NCBI GenBank assembly: GCA_934045075.1
Contig: OW203732.1
Location: forward strand, 2,707,501-2,771,500
Source of the DNA: Yponomeuta sedellus
Lineage: Eukaryota > Arthropoda > Insecta > Lepidoptera > Yponomeutidae
DNA: 64,000 bases
Direction of reading: 5' to 3'
Shown piece by piece: positions 1 through 9,850 of this stretch. The notes below the pieces were generated by a model. The model saw only the letters and a list, made by a program, of their open reading frames with translations, ran no database searches and was not told the origin of the DNA. Position 1 is the stretch's first letter, and each line of letters starts with the position of its first letter. The position numbers were made by a program, and so were the translations under genes.

Positions 1-289
1 AGGAAGGTATCGCGAACACAGCTTTGGTCTGAAATCTTATAAATTCTCTATAGAAGACACGTTTTGAACCGCAAAAACTAGCGCACTCATCAGCTGCACC
101 TCCAGATCTCTGTTTCAAAAAGAAACTCCCACAAAAGTTCGCATAGTGTTGTATAGGTCCGGAACTACGAGTACCTAGTTCCGAGATCGCAGGATTTCTC
201 AAACGAAGCAAATAGTTTAGTTCCGATGTGTTTGAATAGATGTACTACTTGCTTTTGGTTGGTAAATTCAAATATACGTGCTGCAGGCA
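1..289. other. Unassigned AT-rich DNA
   Basis: I see no gene, RNA or recognisable repeat here. The stretch ends where an RTE-type LINE tail begins. Confidence 0.4.
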
Positions 290-395
290 AATAAAACTGC
301 AGGCAGATGCTAGATGCGACAGGGGCTATGGTGCTCACTAGGGGAGGGCTATGTCCAGCAGTGGACTAATATAGCCTGAAGTGGAAGGAGAGGAA
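290..395 (+). repeat. RTE-type LINE 3' end fragment
   Basis: The segment runs from a degraded 'ctgcaggcagatgctagatg' block into 'ggggagggctatgtccagc', 'agtggac' and 'atagcctgaa'. The same order occurs in longer copies (for example 7060-7440) that still encode the C-terminus of an RTE-like reverse transcriptase. This copy is 5' truncated and non-coding. Confidence 0.7.
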
Positions 396-635
396 ATATG
401 CCTCCAAAATTTTATTTCATTTTATTCATGAAATAGCTAATATTTTTCCTTTACATTTTAAAGTTGGTGAAAGTGGTTCGTATTGAAAAATAGGACCGCC
501 GTTTTTGAATCTATTTTTATATTTATATAAGAAAAAAGCAGTCACTTTATCGTATCTTATGTAAGTGGAAATTTTGTTACACCAATATATTTGTATCCCA
601 GACCCCGTTTATACCCAGAATTTGGTCGGGTATCT
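396..635. other. No feature seen
   Basis: AT-rich sequence between two repeats with no open frame or repeat that I recognise. Confidence 0.35.
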
Positions 636-822
636 TCTATTATATCAAAATAAATTGCTGAATGTGTTGGTAAGCGCAAATCTCGAGATTAGCTGAACCG
701 ATTTCGCTAATTCTTTTTTAGAATATTCCTTAAAGTACGAAGATGGTTCTTACGGAGAGAAAAATTAAAAAATAATTAAAGAATCGACTGTTAAGCGGTA
801 CGAAGTTTGCTGGGCCGGCTAG
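636..822 (+). mobile_element. Helitron-like non-autonomous element, copy 1
   Basis: Starts with TCTAT and ends in CTAG, in line with the 5'-TC and 3'-CTRR ends of Helitrons. The body carries 'gctgaatgtgttggtaagcg', 'gatttcgctaattc' and 'cgaagatggttct'. Two other copies (49525-49699 on the minus strand, 58369-58546 on the plus strand) share the whole length. No Rep/helicase coding is present. The class assignment is inference from the ends and family resemblance. Confidence 0.6.
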
Positions 823-1049
823 TTACCAATAAAACTTTCATTGAACATTGATTGACGGAATGTCCCACTGCACAGACCTTTTCTGGAAGAGACTATAGAG
901 TTATGGACTCAACACGTAGGACCGATATGTTTGCGAATTCAAGTGCTACGGTATGTAGACCTCCTAGATATTCGGGTTTCCTTACTAAGCTTCCTTTCAG
1001 TTAGCGAGTGGTATTTCTATTACAAGTTCACGAATGTACGTATGCGAAA
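823..1049. other. No feature seen
   Basis: No gene found. The last part (about 1000-1049) resembles the 'gcgagtggtattgctac' block of SINE-F, running into RTE tail sequence. Confidence 0.35.
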
Positions 1050-1165
1050 AACTGCCGGCTGATGCTGGATGCGGCAAGCTGAAGACAGGGTGCTATTGCG
1101 CTCATTAGGGGAGGCTATGTCCAGCAGTGGACTACATAATATAGCCTGAAGAAAAAGAAGAAGAA
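1050..1165 (+). repeat. RTE-type LINE 3' end fragment
   Basis: Contains 'aaactgccggctgatgctgg', 'gcggcaagctgaagacaggg', 'gctatgtccagcagtggact' and 'tatagcctgaag', then an (AAG)n-rich tail. The final coding frame (…[14 protein letters not shown]…) is broken in this copy. Confidence 0.75.
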
Positions 1166-1800
1166 GTGTCAGGAAGAGTAATTAAAATTATTGACATTTA
1201 CAGGCGAGAAGGTAGCCAGAGGTAAGATGACGAGGGAAGAACAGTCTCAACAACTAACAAATCTGGCCTGAAACGATCTTGCACAAACTAGCTAGTAAGG
1301 AACTGGGAAATTCCAAACTACTTCCTCATAGATTGCGGGCCTAGATTGATCGATAACTTATTCGCCCAAGTCTAGGAAGCACCGCATCATTCACCAGCTG
1401 CGCCAAGTTAAAATGCAGCGCGTGTTAGCGACGGCTCCTGCGCGCTCGTATACGGGACGTGACTGCCACTGCGGCCAAAAACAAGGCGGTGGAGTTCACC
1501 CTGATGCAAAGCTATGGCTAAGAATATAAGCTTGGAATAATGAACTTGGAACTTGTACAGATGTAGCACTGGGTTCAACCTGGTCTCTTTGACAGGGTCA
1601 AAGAGACCAGGGACACCTGTTCGTAGAAAAAAACCTATTCGAAATCGCTCAGCATGCTATATGGAACTCGATTGGTTATATAAGCTTGGTATAACAGAAT
1701 TTAAAATATATAAGCAAAGAAATAACAAATAAGTACATATTGGAATTATTAAAATAGCTTAATGTAATTAAAGTTAACATAACATAAAGGAGAAAAACCA
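1166..1800. other. Gene-free stretch with a 15-bp perfect hairpin
   Basis: No gene is visible. At 1579-1611 two perfect 15-base arms, 'cctggtctctttgac' and its reverse complement, are separated by 'agg'. The rest is AT-rich and unassigned. Confidence 0.4.
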
Positions 1801-1826
1801 TATATATATATATATATATATATATA
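1801..1826. repeat. (TA)n microsatellite at the LINE 3' end
   Basis: Thirteen TA units directly abut the 3' side of the minus-strand LINE at 1827-6000. It may be the simple-repeat tail of that element or an expansion of its target. Confidence 0.8.
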
Positions 1827-1855
1827 CTTAAAAGGCGAACTGCAGGGGGATTCGG

Positions 1856-2770
1856 TTAAGGAGGGTGTTTCCGCAGGGATAGCAGGCACATTTTCAGCTT
1901 TCGCTTAAATGTATTCCTACTAGTCACACTGCGGAGAGGGGGAGGGAGATCATTCCAACACTTAGACGCCGCAAACCTAAAACTTCCTCGAAACGCTGCG
2001 GTCCGGTACGCCGGCATGACAGCCCTCGCCCCATACCTTTGATCGCGTCCTGACCAATTGAGTTTATCGTAAAGGTAGGCGGGGGCTTTCCACCGGACGA
2101 CACCGAACAGCAACGTTGCAAAGTGCAGCTGCCTACGCGCCTGCATGTTTAAGAGGTTTGCTTCGTCCAAGTATGGACTGACATGGGATCGAGGAGGGAT
2201 GCGGAAACAGAAACGAGCGCAAGCGTTCTGAACTCGTTGTATCAACCTCTGTGTACGACCAAGAATGCAACCACCATAGACAACGTCACAGTAGTTCAAC
2301 CTTGATAATATGAGTGATTCACATAGGTGGATACGCAAATCCACACTAAGGTAATCACGCACATTATAAAGTACTTTGAGGCGATAGAAGCAGTTGCTCA
2401 CCACTCCAGCAATGTGTTTCTCGAAGCGTAGCTCACCATCCATCAGAACGCCCAGGTTTTTAGCCTCTACCACCCGTTCTACGTGTTTGCCCCTGATGGC
2501 TACATTCTCGGTAGTCAGAGTTTCCAGTGTACTACGAATTTGACATTTAGTACCAAGTACCATGTACTTGGACTTGCTTGGGTTAAGCACCAGACAGCTC
2601 CTGTCTGACCAGCTCGCAATCCGTTCAAGCTCGTCATTGATACAGCGTACACACTCCGCCGCACCGCTAGGAGTGACGGAGGCATACAGCTGCACATCAT
2701 CAGCGTAGAGATGATAGCTACTACTCTTCACATTGTTGACGATGTCTGCACAGGTAACTGTCAAACCACC
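1856..2770 (-). pseudogene. LINE ORF2, reverse transcriptase C-terminal part
   Basis: Begins right after the deletion point and carries motif C with the catalytic pair (HLYADDVQLY), then the palm end (LNPSKSKYMVLG), motif E-like GVLMDGELRF and a thumb ending in RNTFKRKLK. The first residues, read from a start near 2788, belong to the upstream segment in the wrong frame, so the true join is near 2770. Missing sequence between SYL and ADIVNN is estimated from family length as a few tens of codons; the exact size needs an intact relative. Confidence 0.82.
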
Positions 2771-3470
2771 GAACCGTCGCATTGTCAAACCCGTAGTACG
2801 ACATCTTAGATAATAGTAGGGGGATGCTCAAGCAATCGAAAGCTCTTGAGAAATCAAGCAGGACTAACAATGTGCTTTTGCCGATATCCCGCGCTTGCAG
2901 GATATTGTCGACAACATCGAGCAAGGCGGTAGCAGTGGAACGGCCCTTGCGAAAGCCCGATTGCCGTTCCGGCAAAATGCCGTATTTCTCAAGATATTCC
3001 GACAGCTGTTCGCAAACCACCCTCTCTATTATCTTCGATGTGCAAGGAAGGATACTGACTGGGCGGAGCTGTGAAATGTGGGTAGGGTTGGGTTTTTTGG
3101 GTAATGGCGTGACCTTAGCCATCTTCCACTGTGTCGGAAAAGTCATTGTGTCTATGCTCCTGTTGACAATTGAAGTCAGAACGTCCAGAGTTGTCGGCAT
3201 AGTCATAACTATCATGTCACTGTCAATACCATCCATACCCTTGGCTTTAGTTCGTATAGTCATAACAATTTTTGCGATTTTGTCGGTAGTTACATTGCTG
3301 AGTTTGAATGTCTTGTCTGTGTGTCGTCCAAATTCAAAGAAAGTCAAGTCAGAAATATTCAATTTGGAATTGCCAGGTATGTCCAGGAAATGGTCGTTAA
3401 TTTTGTCAGGGTCATTGAAGTGCACCGGCAACTCCACACTGCGTTGGTCTGGAACAACGTGACGCTTCAA
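2721..3470 (-). pseudogene. LINE ORF2, reverse transcriptase N-terminal part
   Basis: Continues ORF2 in a shifted frame. Visible RT blocks: the K.KGMDGID segment, PLPKKPNP with QLRPVSIL (motifs 1-2), the RQSGFRKGRSTATAL block, and motif A with the catalytic Asp (LLDFSRAFD). The frame then runs off at SYL near 2770. The segment that normally holds the GVPQG motif B is missing; the next recognisable piece is in a different frame. Confidence 0.82.
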
Positions 3471-4559
3471 GTTCTTCCACAGAGTCTTAGAGTCAATAGT
3501 TTTGTCATTAATGTGATGTTCAAAGAAGGCCCTTTTTCGTGGTGGATCGCTTCGATAACCATGTGCTTTAACTGTTTGTAGTACTGCTTATGTGCTTCGT
3601 CCTTTGTCTGTTTGTATCGGTCATGAGCTTCATTACGTAGTCGCATCATAAGCAGTACATTGCTGGTGAGCCACGGTTTCGGACCCTCTCTGACTATCAC
3701 TGTCTTCTCAGGTGCGTGTTTGTCAAAAAGTCCTAGTAAGTGGTCATTGAACAAACTCAGCATATCGTCAACGTTGTCAAGAAGTAAAATCTGTGCCCAG
3801 TCTATCGCGGTCAGGTCTTTATTAAACTCAACCAAGTCCATGTCTTTTAAAGGACGGTAAGTGATTCGTCGGGGGATGGGCTTCTGTCGTTTCACGTCGA
3901 TTTCAACAGAAACAAGAGCATGTCGGCCTAAATCGGGTATGTGTCTTATGTCTGTTTTAAGTACTCGAGAGTCGGTGCATATTAAGTCAATTGTAGTCTG
4001 ACTGTGATCTGTAAAGTGCGTCGGTTGGTCAATAATTTGTTTCAGATTAACAGTCAATAAAAACTCGTCGAGTGATCTGTAGTTTGTGTCGCGTTTGTCA
4101 GTATAATTTACGTTAAAATCCCCTAATAAAACAAGTCGATCGTAGTTAGTAAAAGAAGTCACCGATTCAGTTATTGCGTCAAAAAAGGTGTCCGCGTCAT
4201 GCCACGGTGGGCGATAAGCGGTACCAATAATGAGTCTAGTCCTGTTTATAGTCAGTCGTAGCCACATCTGCTCGACAGTGTCCGCGGGAGGGTGAGGGGC
4301 GACGCGCGCCGCCAACCCATTGCGCAGATAGAACCCCACCCCGCCGCCGCGTGCGCGGACGCGGATCGGCCGCGGCGTGTGGCGCAGTCTGAAGCCGGGC
4401 ACGGCGGGAGCGCGTCCTTCCTCACCCTCCCGCAGCCACGTCTCATTGATGGCAACTACGTCAGGGGCTAGCGTCAGTACAGCAGAGATGAACTCGTCAT
4501 GTCCAGTACCCAAGGACCCTGCATTAAATAATCTAACCGTGAAACGTTTAGAGAGAAGC
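3467..4559 (-). pseudogene. LINE ORF2, endonuclease part
   Basis: The frame reads NAGSLGTGHDEF at its beginning and carries APE-type endonuclease motifs in order: INETWL (catalytic Glu), the TAYRPP block, LLGDFNVN (Asp/Asn) and, near the end of the domain, LGRHALV. In most family members the last motif is S-D-H; here the Asp position reads Arg, so the nuclease may already be damaged. The APE endonuclease nicks target DNA to start target-primed reverse transcription. The frame continues into the thumb-like linker and then shifts by one base in an A/G run near 3525. The downstream RT is in another frame and this frame stops at 3467. Confidence 0.8.
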
Positions 4560-5019
4560 GCGAATTGAAAAAGGAAATTCCTGCATGATTACCAATGTAA
4601 GTACATAAAATAATACATAAACTATTTCAATATATATACGTAGATATTGTATTATCAATATAAAAGTAATATACTTACTTAAAAACAATAGATATACTCG
4701 TATAAAATAAAATATTTTATAAATATACTCTTTGTTATAATTATAATAATGATTACATACAATATTTGCTATAGTGTTTTTTATACATATAATTCTTATT
4801 TTGTTACAGATGAATGAATGCCGACGTGATGAGCTGAAGGTCAACAACCCGTCGATAACCGCGGGGACACTCTGCCCAAAAAGGAGGATAAACAATAAGA
4901 AGAAGATAACCAAAAGGTAATATATAGTAAGACTATACACGATCACAACGTAGAAAAATATGTTTTGTTTATATCTACAATTAAAACTACTATTAACTTC
5001 GACAGATTCTCCATAAAAC
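4560..5019 (-). other. AT-rich inter-ORF spacer of the LINE
   Basis: Strikingly AT-rich sequence between two GC-rich ORFs. It has no conserved protein in any frame. A short GC patch at 4820-4880 ('gtcgataaccgcggggacac') interrupts it. The contrast in composition may mean that part of the spacer is a later insertion. Confidence 0.5.
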
Positions 5020-5985
5020 TCAAACCGCAGGCGCGGGAAAAACACGGCCTAAGTCCGCCTCGGACCGGATTCTGTGAAGCGGCGCTCCGTCGGCTTGACG
5101 CACGAGCACCCTCCCGTCCCGCGTCCAGACGTGCTTCCAGCCCTGTTCCCGGGCACGCTCGCGGGCCTTGCCGAACAGATGCCGGTTCAGGCGAGTGAGC
5201 CGCTCGTTCAGGTAAAACCTGCGCGGCTCCCCGGCGAGGCCCAGATCGGCAGTGGTGACGCCGCGGCGGACCCGCGCCGCCCGGAGCAGATCGTCGCGCG
5301 TCGCTCGCCGCGCGAGCCGCACCACAAGAGGCCGCGGCCGCTCACCGTCGCGCCGCGCGCCCATCCGCACCGCGCTCACCACGTCGCGCTCGTCCAGCGG
5401 CACGCCGAGCTTCACCCCGATGGTGGTCACGAGGTGCATGACGCTCTCGCCCGGCTCCTCCGGCAAGTTCGCCACCTGCACGTCGTTCGCCAACAGCTCC
5501 TGGTCGCGGTCGTGGAGCTGACCCTGCAGGTCCGCGATGGCATCCTCCAACACCTTAGTGCCCGCCGTTACCGTCCGCTCCGTCAGCTTCTTCTCCACTG
5601 CCTCCAGTCGCTCCTCCACGGACGTGACTCGCCCGTTGAAGGCCGCCATGGTGGTGTTCAGCTGAGAGAACTCGCACCTAAAGTCCCGAAGCTCAGCTCT
5701 TATGAGTGATAACTCCTCCCTGAAGAGCTGGAACTGGACACTTAGATCCACGGCAGGGGCACCGTCGGCAGGGGGCTGGTCGACGATCACCGCCGGCGGG
5801 GTGGCCGCTCCCGGCTGCGGCTTCTTCGGCCGCTTGCACTCGGGACACAGCCAGTCCTTCGGCGTCGAAGCGCCCGCGGCGGCAGGAAGGCCTGCACAGG
5901 CGCGATGGTATTGCGCCTCACACTTGCAGCACGATATTGTGCCGTCACTGCGCATGTATTTACCACAAATCAGGCACTTTACCAT
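5020..5985 (-). CDS. LINE ORF1 protein with PHD-type zinc finger
   Basis: A 321-residue open frame. Residues 1-52 hold a Cys/His array (CLIC, CCKC, HRAC, CPEC) with the spacing of a PHD finger. A proline-rich linker follows, then a heptad-like stretch (about 80-155, many L/E/V positions) predicted as coiled coil. The C-terminal half is basic (YLNERLTRLNRHLFGKARE…) and resembles the RNA-binding C-terminal domain of ORF1 proteins. In related LINEs, ORF1p coats the element RNA and forms multimers with nucleic-acid chaperone activity. The frame has no visible break, although ORF2 behind it is dead, so it may still be translatable if transcribed. Starting at the first Met keeps the whole zinc finger. 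Confidence 0.8.
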   Translation of the reverse strand: MVKCLICGKYMRSDGTISCCKCEAQYHRACAGLPAAAGASTPKDWLCPECKRPKKPQPGAATPPAVIVDQPPADGAPAVDLSVQFQLFREELSLIRAELRDFRCEFSQLNTTMAAFNGRVTSVEERLEAVEKKLTERTVTAGTKVLEDAIADLQGQLHDRDQELLANDVQVANLPEEPGESVMHLVTTIGVKLGVPLDERDVVSAVRMGARRDGERPRPLVVRLARRATRDDLLRAARVRRGVTTADLGLAGEPRRFYLNERLTRLNRHLFGKARERAREQGWKHVWTRDGRVLVRQADGAPLHRIRSEADLGRVFPAPAV

Positions 5986-6000
5986 GTTTGTTGTTGGTTT

Positions 6001-6849
6001 TTAATAAATGCGGGTAGATTGATCTGTCCAATGTTATGTGGCTTCAATTGAGTTCAATTATTTCAATATCCAAGGAGATTTTTAAAAGATAACAATTACA
6101 CTGTGTCTGCTATGTTCACTCTACACATTAACAGCACTTTTCTAAATAAATTTACTAGTTATGAATTGTTAAAGCGATATTACACGGAGCAATATGTGCA
6201 TTTCGTAAGGTAGGTACTCCAAAAATCATTAATAGATCACGTAAGAAATGACACAGTTGTTGATAGGGTACAGCACAGAACGCCTGCCAAAACCTGAGGC
6301 AGATTGCTAGCAGCAGCTAGAAGAGAAGAGAGAATTTGAACCACGCCTGCCGCCACTGTATGCGCATCGCACTGTCTCCGCAAAGTCTATCGCCTTTGCC
6401 AGTGATAACTCTTGTTATCTCGTAGGGCCAATCAATAAGCAGTCATATTTGGTCATAGTAAACGCGCATACAAAATGGGTAGTATGCGAAAATACACTAC
6501 TTGAAACTACGAGAATTCGCAAGATAAGCGATTTAGTGACAATTTCATCCGTTCTTTTCGGTGGAGTTTGCTATTAAGAGTGTTACAATTATACTTCAGT
6601 ACTGTCCAATAACCTTATTATAAATTAAAATATGCACCACAGCGATAAGCACCGGGGTAAGTATGCTGGGTGCGTTTCAAAATAAACAAAATTCATACGT
6701 GATATGGCGGTGGAAAAGATATGAAGATACCGCTGTTGCTAGCTAGATTTCTTAACTTTTGCCCTTAAAATGAAGATATATCTCCTCGGGAGCTGCTATT
6801 TTATTGCCATAATTTATTTCTGTAGTATTTTGCTATATTATTCATATTA
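6001..6849. other. 5' flank of the LINE, no gene seen
   Basis: The first part (to about 6130) may be the LINE 5' UTR. The rest is AT-rich, with no open frame or repeat I can name. Confidence 0.4.
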
Positions 6850-7059
6850 TTATCCGACAGAGAACCAAAGTTATTGACATAGCTCAGAGAATTAGCGAGC
6901 TAAAGTGGCAGTGGGCTGGCCATATCTCGCAGAGAATCGTCAACCGTTGGAGTAAACGAGTTCTTGAGCGGAGACCGCGACTCGGCAAACGTAGTGTAGA
7001 ACGCCCTCCGACCAGGTGGGATGACGATCTGCGAGAAACTGCCGGCAGATATTATTATC
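6850..7059 (+). mobile_element. RTE-type LINE C-terminal fragment, copy a
   Basis: Encodes pieces of the RTE reverse transcriptase C-terminus (SELKWQWAGH, then a RRPRLGK-like block) with substitutions and frame damage, and ends abruptly at 'ctgccggcagat'. The next 20 bp repeat the start of this fragment, so it sits head-to-tail with the fuller copy at 7060-7440. Confidence 0.75.
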
Positions 7060-7440
7060 CGACAGAGAACCAAAGTTATCGACATAGAGGAGCTATGCTC
7101 GGAGTTTCTCTGAAGGATAGGATTCGTAACGAATGCATCCGACAGAGAACCAAAGTTATGGACATAGCTCAGAGAATTAGCGAGCTGAAGTGGCAGTGGG
7201 CTGGCCATATCTCGCGAAGAACCGACAACCGTTGGAGTATCGTGTTCTTGAGTGGAGACCGCGACTCGGCAAACGTAGTGTAGGACGCCCTCCGACCAGT
7301 TGGGATGACGATCTGCGAGAAACTGCCGGCAGATGCTGGATGCGGCAAGCTGAAGACAGGGCGCTATGTTGCTCATTAGGAGAGGGCTATGTACAACAGT
7401 GGACTAGCACATAGCCTGAAGAACAAGGAGGAGAAGAAGA
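7060..7440 (+). mobile_element. RTE-type LINE C-terminal and 3' end, copy b
   Basis: Frames read [36 protein letters not shown], then after a frame change [35 protein letters not shown] and GEGYVQQWT. These are the conserved C-terminal blocks of RTE/BovB-like LINE polyproteins. The element ends in 'atagcctgaagaacaagg', the tail found alone at many sites in this window. It is the best reference copy here for the LINE that may mobilise SINE-C. Broken by at least one frameshift. Confidence 0.8.
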
Positions 7441-7612
7441 ATTATATTAAGATAAGAAAAGTGTAAAAAATTGATATAAGACTTATCAATACGTCGGTAA
7501 GTCAAATACCAATTTTTTAAAGAATAAAATATTTAGTGGGCAATAAAGTTAGTACTCAGCTTTTACAAATAATATTTACACATGCATTGTATACAAACAC
7601 GCACATAAATAA

Positions 7613-7672
7613 ACACACACACACACACGCACACCCACTTACACACACACACACACTCACATTCACACATAT
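7613..7672. repeat. Imperfect (CA)n microsatellite
   Basis: About 60 bp of CA units interrupted by CG, CC and TT. Confidence 0.9.
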
Positions 7673-8057
7673 AGTTGGCTAAGTTAATTTTCTATTTATT
7701 ATTTTCGTTCGTAATATCATCTCAAACTATACGAGAATAATGCTATGGAAGAGCGGAGTCACCTAGTACAGGCATTGTATGCTTAAAAGGTGACTCCAAT
7801 TACTATGTATCGAAAAATAATGAAGAAAAAGAATAAAGATTTTTGTATTTTGTATTTGTATTGTACAAAATGGTTTTACTTAATGCTTTATATAAAATTA
7901 ACGATTAGCTTCTGACGCTGTGCTAGGTTAAAAACCTATGTTACAGCAATCAATGCCAATTCCCCACCGAAGTGACAATGTTAATTTGCGTTGAACTCGG
8001 ATTTTACTTAATATACCAATTTTAATAATTTTACTGATGTAAAGAATAAATATATAG
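7673..8057. other. No feature seen
   Basis: AT-rich sequence without a gene. 'ggagtcacctagtacaggca' and 'ggtgactcc' form a weak inverted pair near 7755-7797. Confidence 0.35.
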
Positions 8058-8276
8058 AGGGAGAGACCAGAGACTGCCTTGATCTGACGGACTGACAGAT
8101 CACCTTCGCTTCATCAACGTTCATAAGTCGTTGCATGCACGCACGCCGTTTCCAGGTACATTTTATCTTAGGACATAATTATATATATGGGTCCTGGGTT
8201 ACATATATATATATATATATATATGTGGAAGGTGATCTGTCAGTCCGTCAGATCAAGGCAGTCCCTGGTCTCTCCC
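8058..8276. repeat. Long palindrome with 49-bp arms
   Basis: Arms at 8058-8106 and 8228-8276 are reverse complements with one mismatch. They enclose 121 bp that includes a (TA)n run at 8200-8225. The right arm continues into 'tacccctctgggatacaggc', which recurs at 8942-9045 and in diverged form at 51640-51735. The structure is therefore one dispersed repeat folded back on itself. No coding capacity. Confidence 0.85.
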
Positions 8277-8334
8277 TACCCCTCTGGGATACAGGCGTGA
8301 GGTTATGTATGTGTGTCCTAGGATTAGTTTTGTT

Positions 8335-8510
8335 TGTATCGTATTATACGTTCCACTGCAGGGCACAGGTCTTCTCTCAGAAAGCGAGAGTACGTGCTTA
8401 ATTTGAACTCAGATACTCAAATTTCCTTCAAAGTTAGCGAGTGGTATTGCCACTATAAATTCACAAATGTCCATAAATTAGAAAACAAAGTCATTGGCAC
8501 ATGCCGGGAT
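8335..8510 (-). repeat. SINE-F, minus copy, 5' truncated
   Basis: Read on the minus strand it ends in 'acctgtgccctgcagtggaa'. It shares the 'gttagcgagtggtattgcca' and 'aagtcattggcacatgccgg' blocks with the other SINE-F copies (16235, 23050, 24140, 29755). Confidence 0.65.
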
Positions 8511-8697
8511 ATTGGTACAGCAATATTTACTGTGGACTGCATGGATTCGTCTGCGCCTGAACCAGCAGAATAAATCATGACGTAGATCTTAAGTCCGTTT
8601 TAGCACATTGGCGTCACGTTGGCATACAAGTCTCTATATTGGACTTACAAATGACTTTCACACTTGTGTATAGTATAGTTAAGAACATTAATTAAGT

Positions 8698-8915
8698 ATG
8701 CTATTTTCTATTTTTAATGCACTAACCCGTGCTAAGGACAATTTTAAAAACCTATTTACGTAATACAGAGAATAGTGTAAAGAGGTTCGAAATTTCACTG
8801 ATGCCGGTGAGTCACCCATTAGCTCAGTTGGAAAGAGCGCTGGCACGGATAGCCAGAGGTCGCAGGTTCGAATCCCGGCATGGGTGGATTTTTTAGCCTC
8901 TAAATAGGTTATTAA
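8698..8915. repeat. SINE-A folded back on itself
   Basis: The left part (8698-8756) is the reverse-complemented SINE-A 3' end ('taatgcactaacccgtgcta' then 'aaaacctattta'). It then flips to the plus orientation: 'cgtaatacagagaatagtg', the tRNA-like head at 8813-8887 (A box 'tagctcagttgg', B box 'ggttcgaatccc', anticodon-type stem 'ctggc…gccag') and 'gcctctaaataggtt'. The tRNA-like region is too altered to be a tRNA: the loop reads acggata with C where U33 should be. Confidence 0.75.
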
Positions 8916-8941
8916 TTAAGTATATAATTATTTTTAGTTTA

Positions 8942-9045
8942 TGAACGTTGATGAAGAGAAGGTGATCTGTTAGGATCGTGGCAACTGGCAGTCCCTGATC
9001 TCAGCCTACCCTTCTGGGATACAGGCCTGAGGTTATGCAAGTATG
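8942..9045 (+). repeat. Dispersed repeat, same family as 8228-8310
   Basis: Shares 'aaggtgatctgt', 'gcagtccctg' and 'gggatacaggc' with the right arm of the palindrome at 8058-8276. Confidence 0.65.
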
Positions 9046-9366
9046 TATTTCAGTTTACAGTTTACTAATTGGCCGGCCGGCCCAATTATATTTAATAAAC
9101 ATAAAGGATTTATTTTACTTTTAGCCGGTAACAAACATTAATAAACATTAATGAAGCATAAATAAACATTTAATTTATTAATGTTTTTTTGATGATTATC
9201 ACGGTTGTGCAACCTTAAAGAGTGGACCGGTGTTAAGACCGTGGTGGAGCAGTTCAGAATTGCACTGAACAGAAACCGCTGTAAAGAGCTGACTGCCAAC
9301 CTTCAGTAATGGAGATATACTTTAAGAAGCGCCTGAAATGCGGTTCAAAAAATGTGTTAAGTATAC
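9046..9366. other. No feature seen
   Basis: Short 'aataaacat' repeats at 9095-9180. No gene or family that I recognise. Confidence 0.35.
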
Positions 9367-9600
9367 TGTTGTGTGGTGTCGGCCAAGACAATAGCACCAA
9401 CCCAATTATTCCCGTGGGTGTCTTAAAAGGCGACTAAGGGACACAAGCCAAGGATTGGGCAGCAGCGCCCCCTGCAGCACAATTCCACCGAACTGCGATC
9501 CCCAGCGTGGGGATTATGGGCATTACCGCCTATGATAGCACAACGTGGCGCTCTTTAGGGGATGGCTATGTCCAGCAGTGGACTAGTATAGCCTGACGAT
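9367..9600 (+). repeat. SINE-C with RTE-LINE tail
   Basis: The head 'gtgtggtgtcggcc', 'aatagcaccaaccc' and 'gtcttaaaaggcgactaagg' is followed by 'cagcagcgccccctgcag', 'aactgcgatccccagcgtgg', and finally 'gatggctatgtccagcagtg' and 'tagcctga', which is the RTE-LINE 3' tail. Six copies occur in the window. Confidence 0.75.
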
Positions 9601-9688
9601 TATTTAGATGAAAGATGTCTGGAATTAAAGCCAATACAATGCAGGAATTCAATTTTTGAACTAAAACTTTCGTAAGCACAACACATTG

Positions 9689-9850
9689 TAGACTTTGAGT
9701 CCGGATCTACTTACGGGTGTTGTTATATCGGAAAAGTCCGACCAGGTTTCGCTCCGATTCGCAGAGCTTAATCATGGTGAGCAGAGACGGAGCTCGCGTC
9801 GTCGGTTGCTCGTCTCACACGCTCGTAAGTAGATCCGGACTAAAGGTCTA
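9689..9850. mobile_element. Palindromic MITE-like element
   Basis: The ends mirror each other over about 27 bp: left 'tagac…ttgagtccggatctacttac', right 'gtaagtagatccggactaaa…gtcta'. The middle is GC-richer and non-coding. A terminal inverted-repeat DNA element is likely; I could not see a clear target duplication. Single copy here. Confidence 0.65.

Larger units (their letters stand above)
1827..6000 (-). mobile_element. Near full-length CR1/Jockey-superfamily LINE, inactive
   Basis: A two-ORF non-LTR retrotransposon read on the minus strand. Order: ORF1 (5985-5020), an AT-rich spacer of about 460 bp (5019-4560), then ORF2 with an APE-type endonuclease (about 4560-3467) and reverse transcriptase (3470-1856). 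The element is GC-rich in its coding parts, unlike the AT-rich surroundings and its own spacer. ORF2 is split by a frameshift near 3525-3470 and by an internal deletion at about 2770, so it cannot make an active enzyme. The family call rests on the PHD-bearing ORF1, the APE endonuclease and the YADD-type RT; I place it in the CR1/Jockey group without naming a family. Confidence 0.85.

Noticed and set aside
4548..5045. 165-codon minus-strand frame rich in I, Y and F as a membrane protein
   Set aside because: It is the AT-rich inter-ORF spacer of the LINE; composition alone explains the hydrophobic translation.
8813..8887. tRNA gene with A and B boxes
   Set aside because: The anticodon loop has C instead of U33, acceptor pairing is flawed, and the same sequence is embedded in a repeated SINE-A at a dozen sites.
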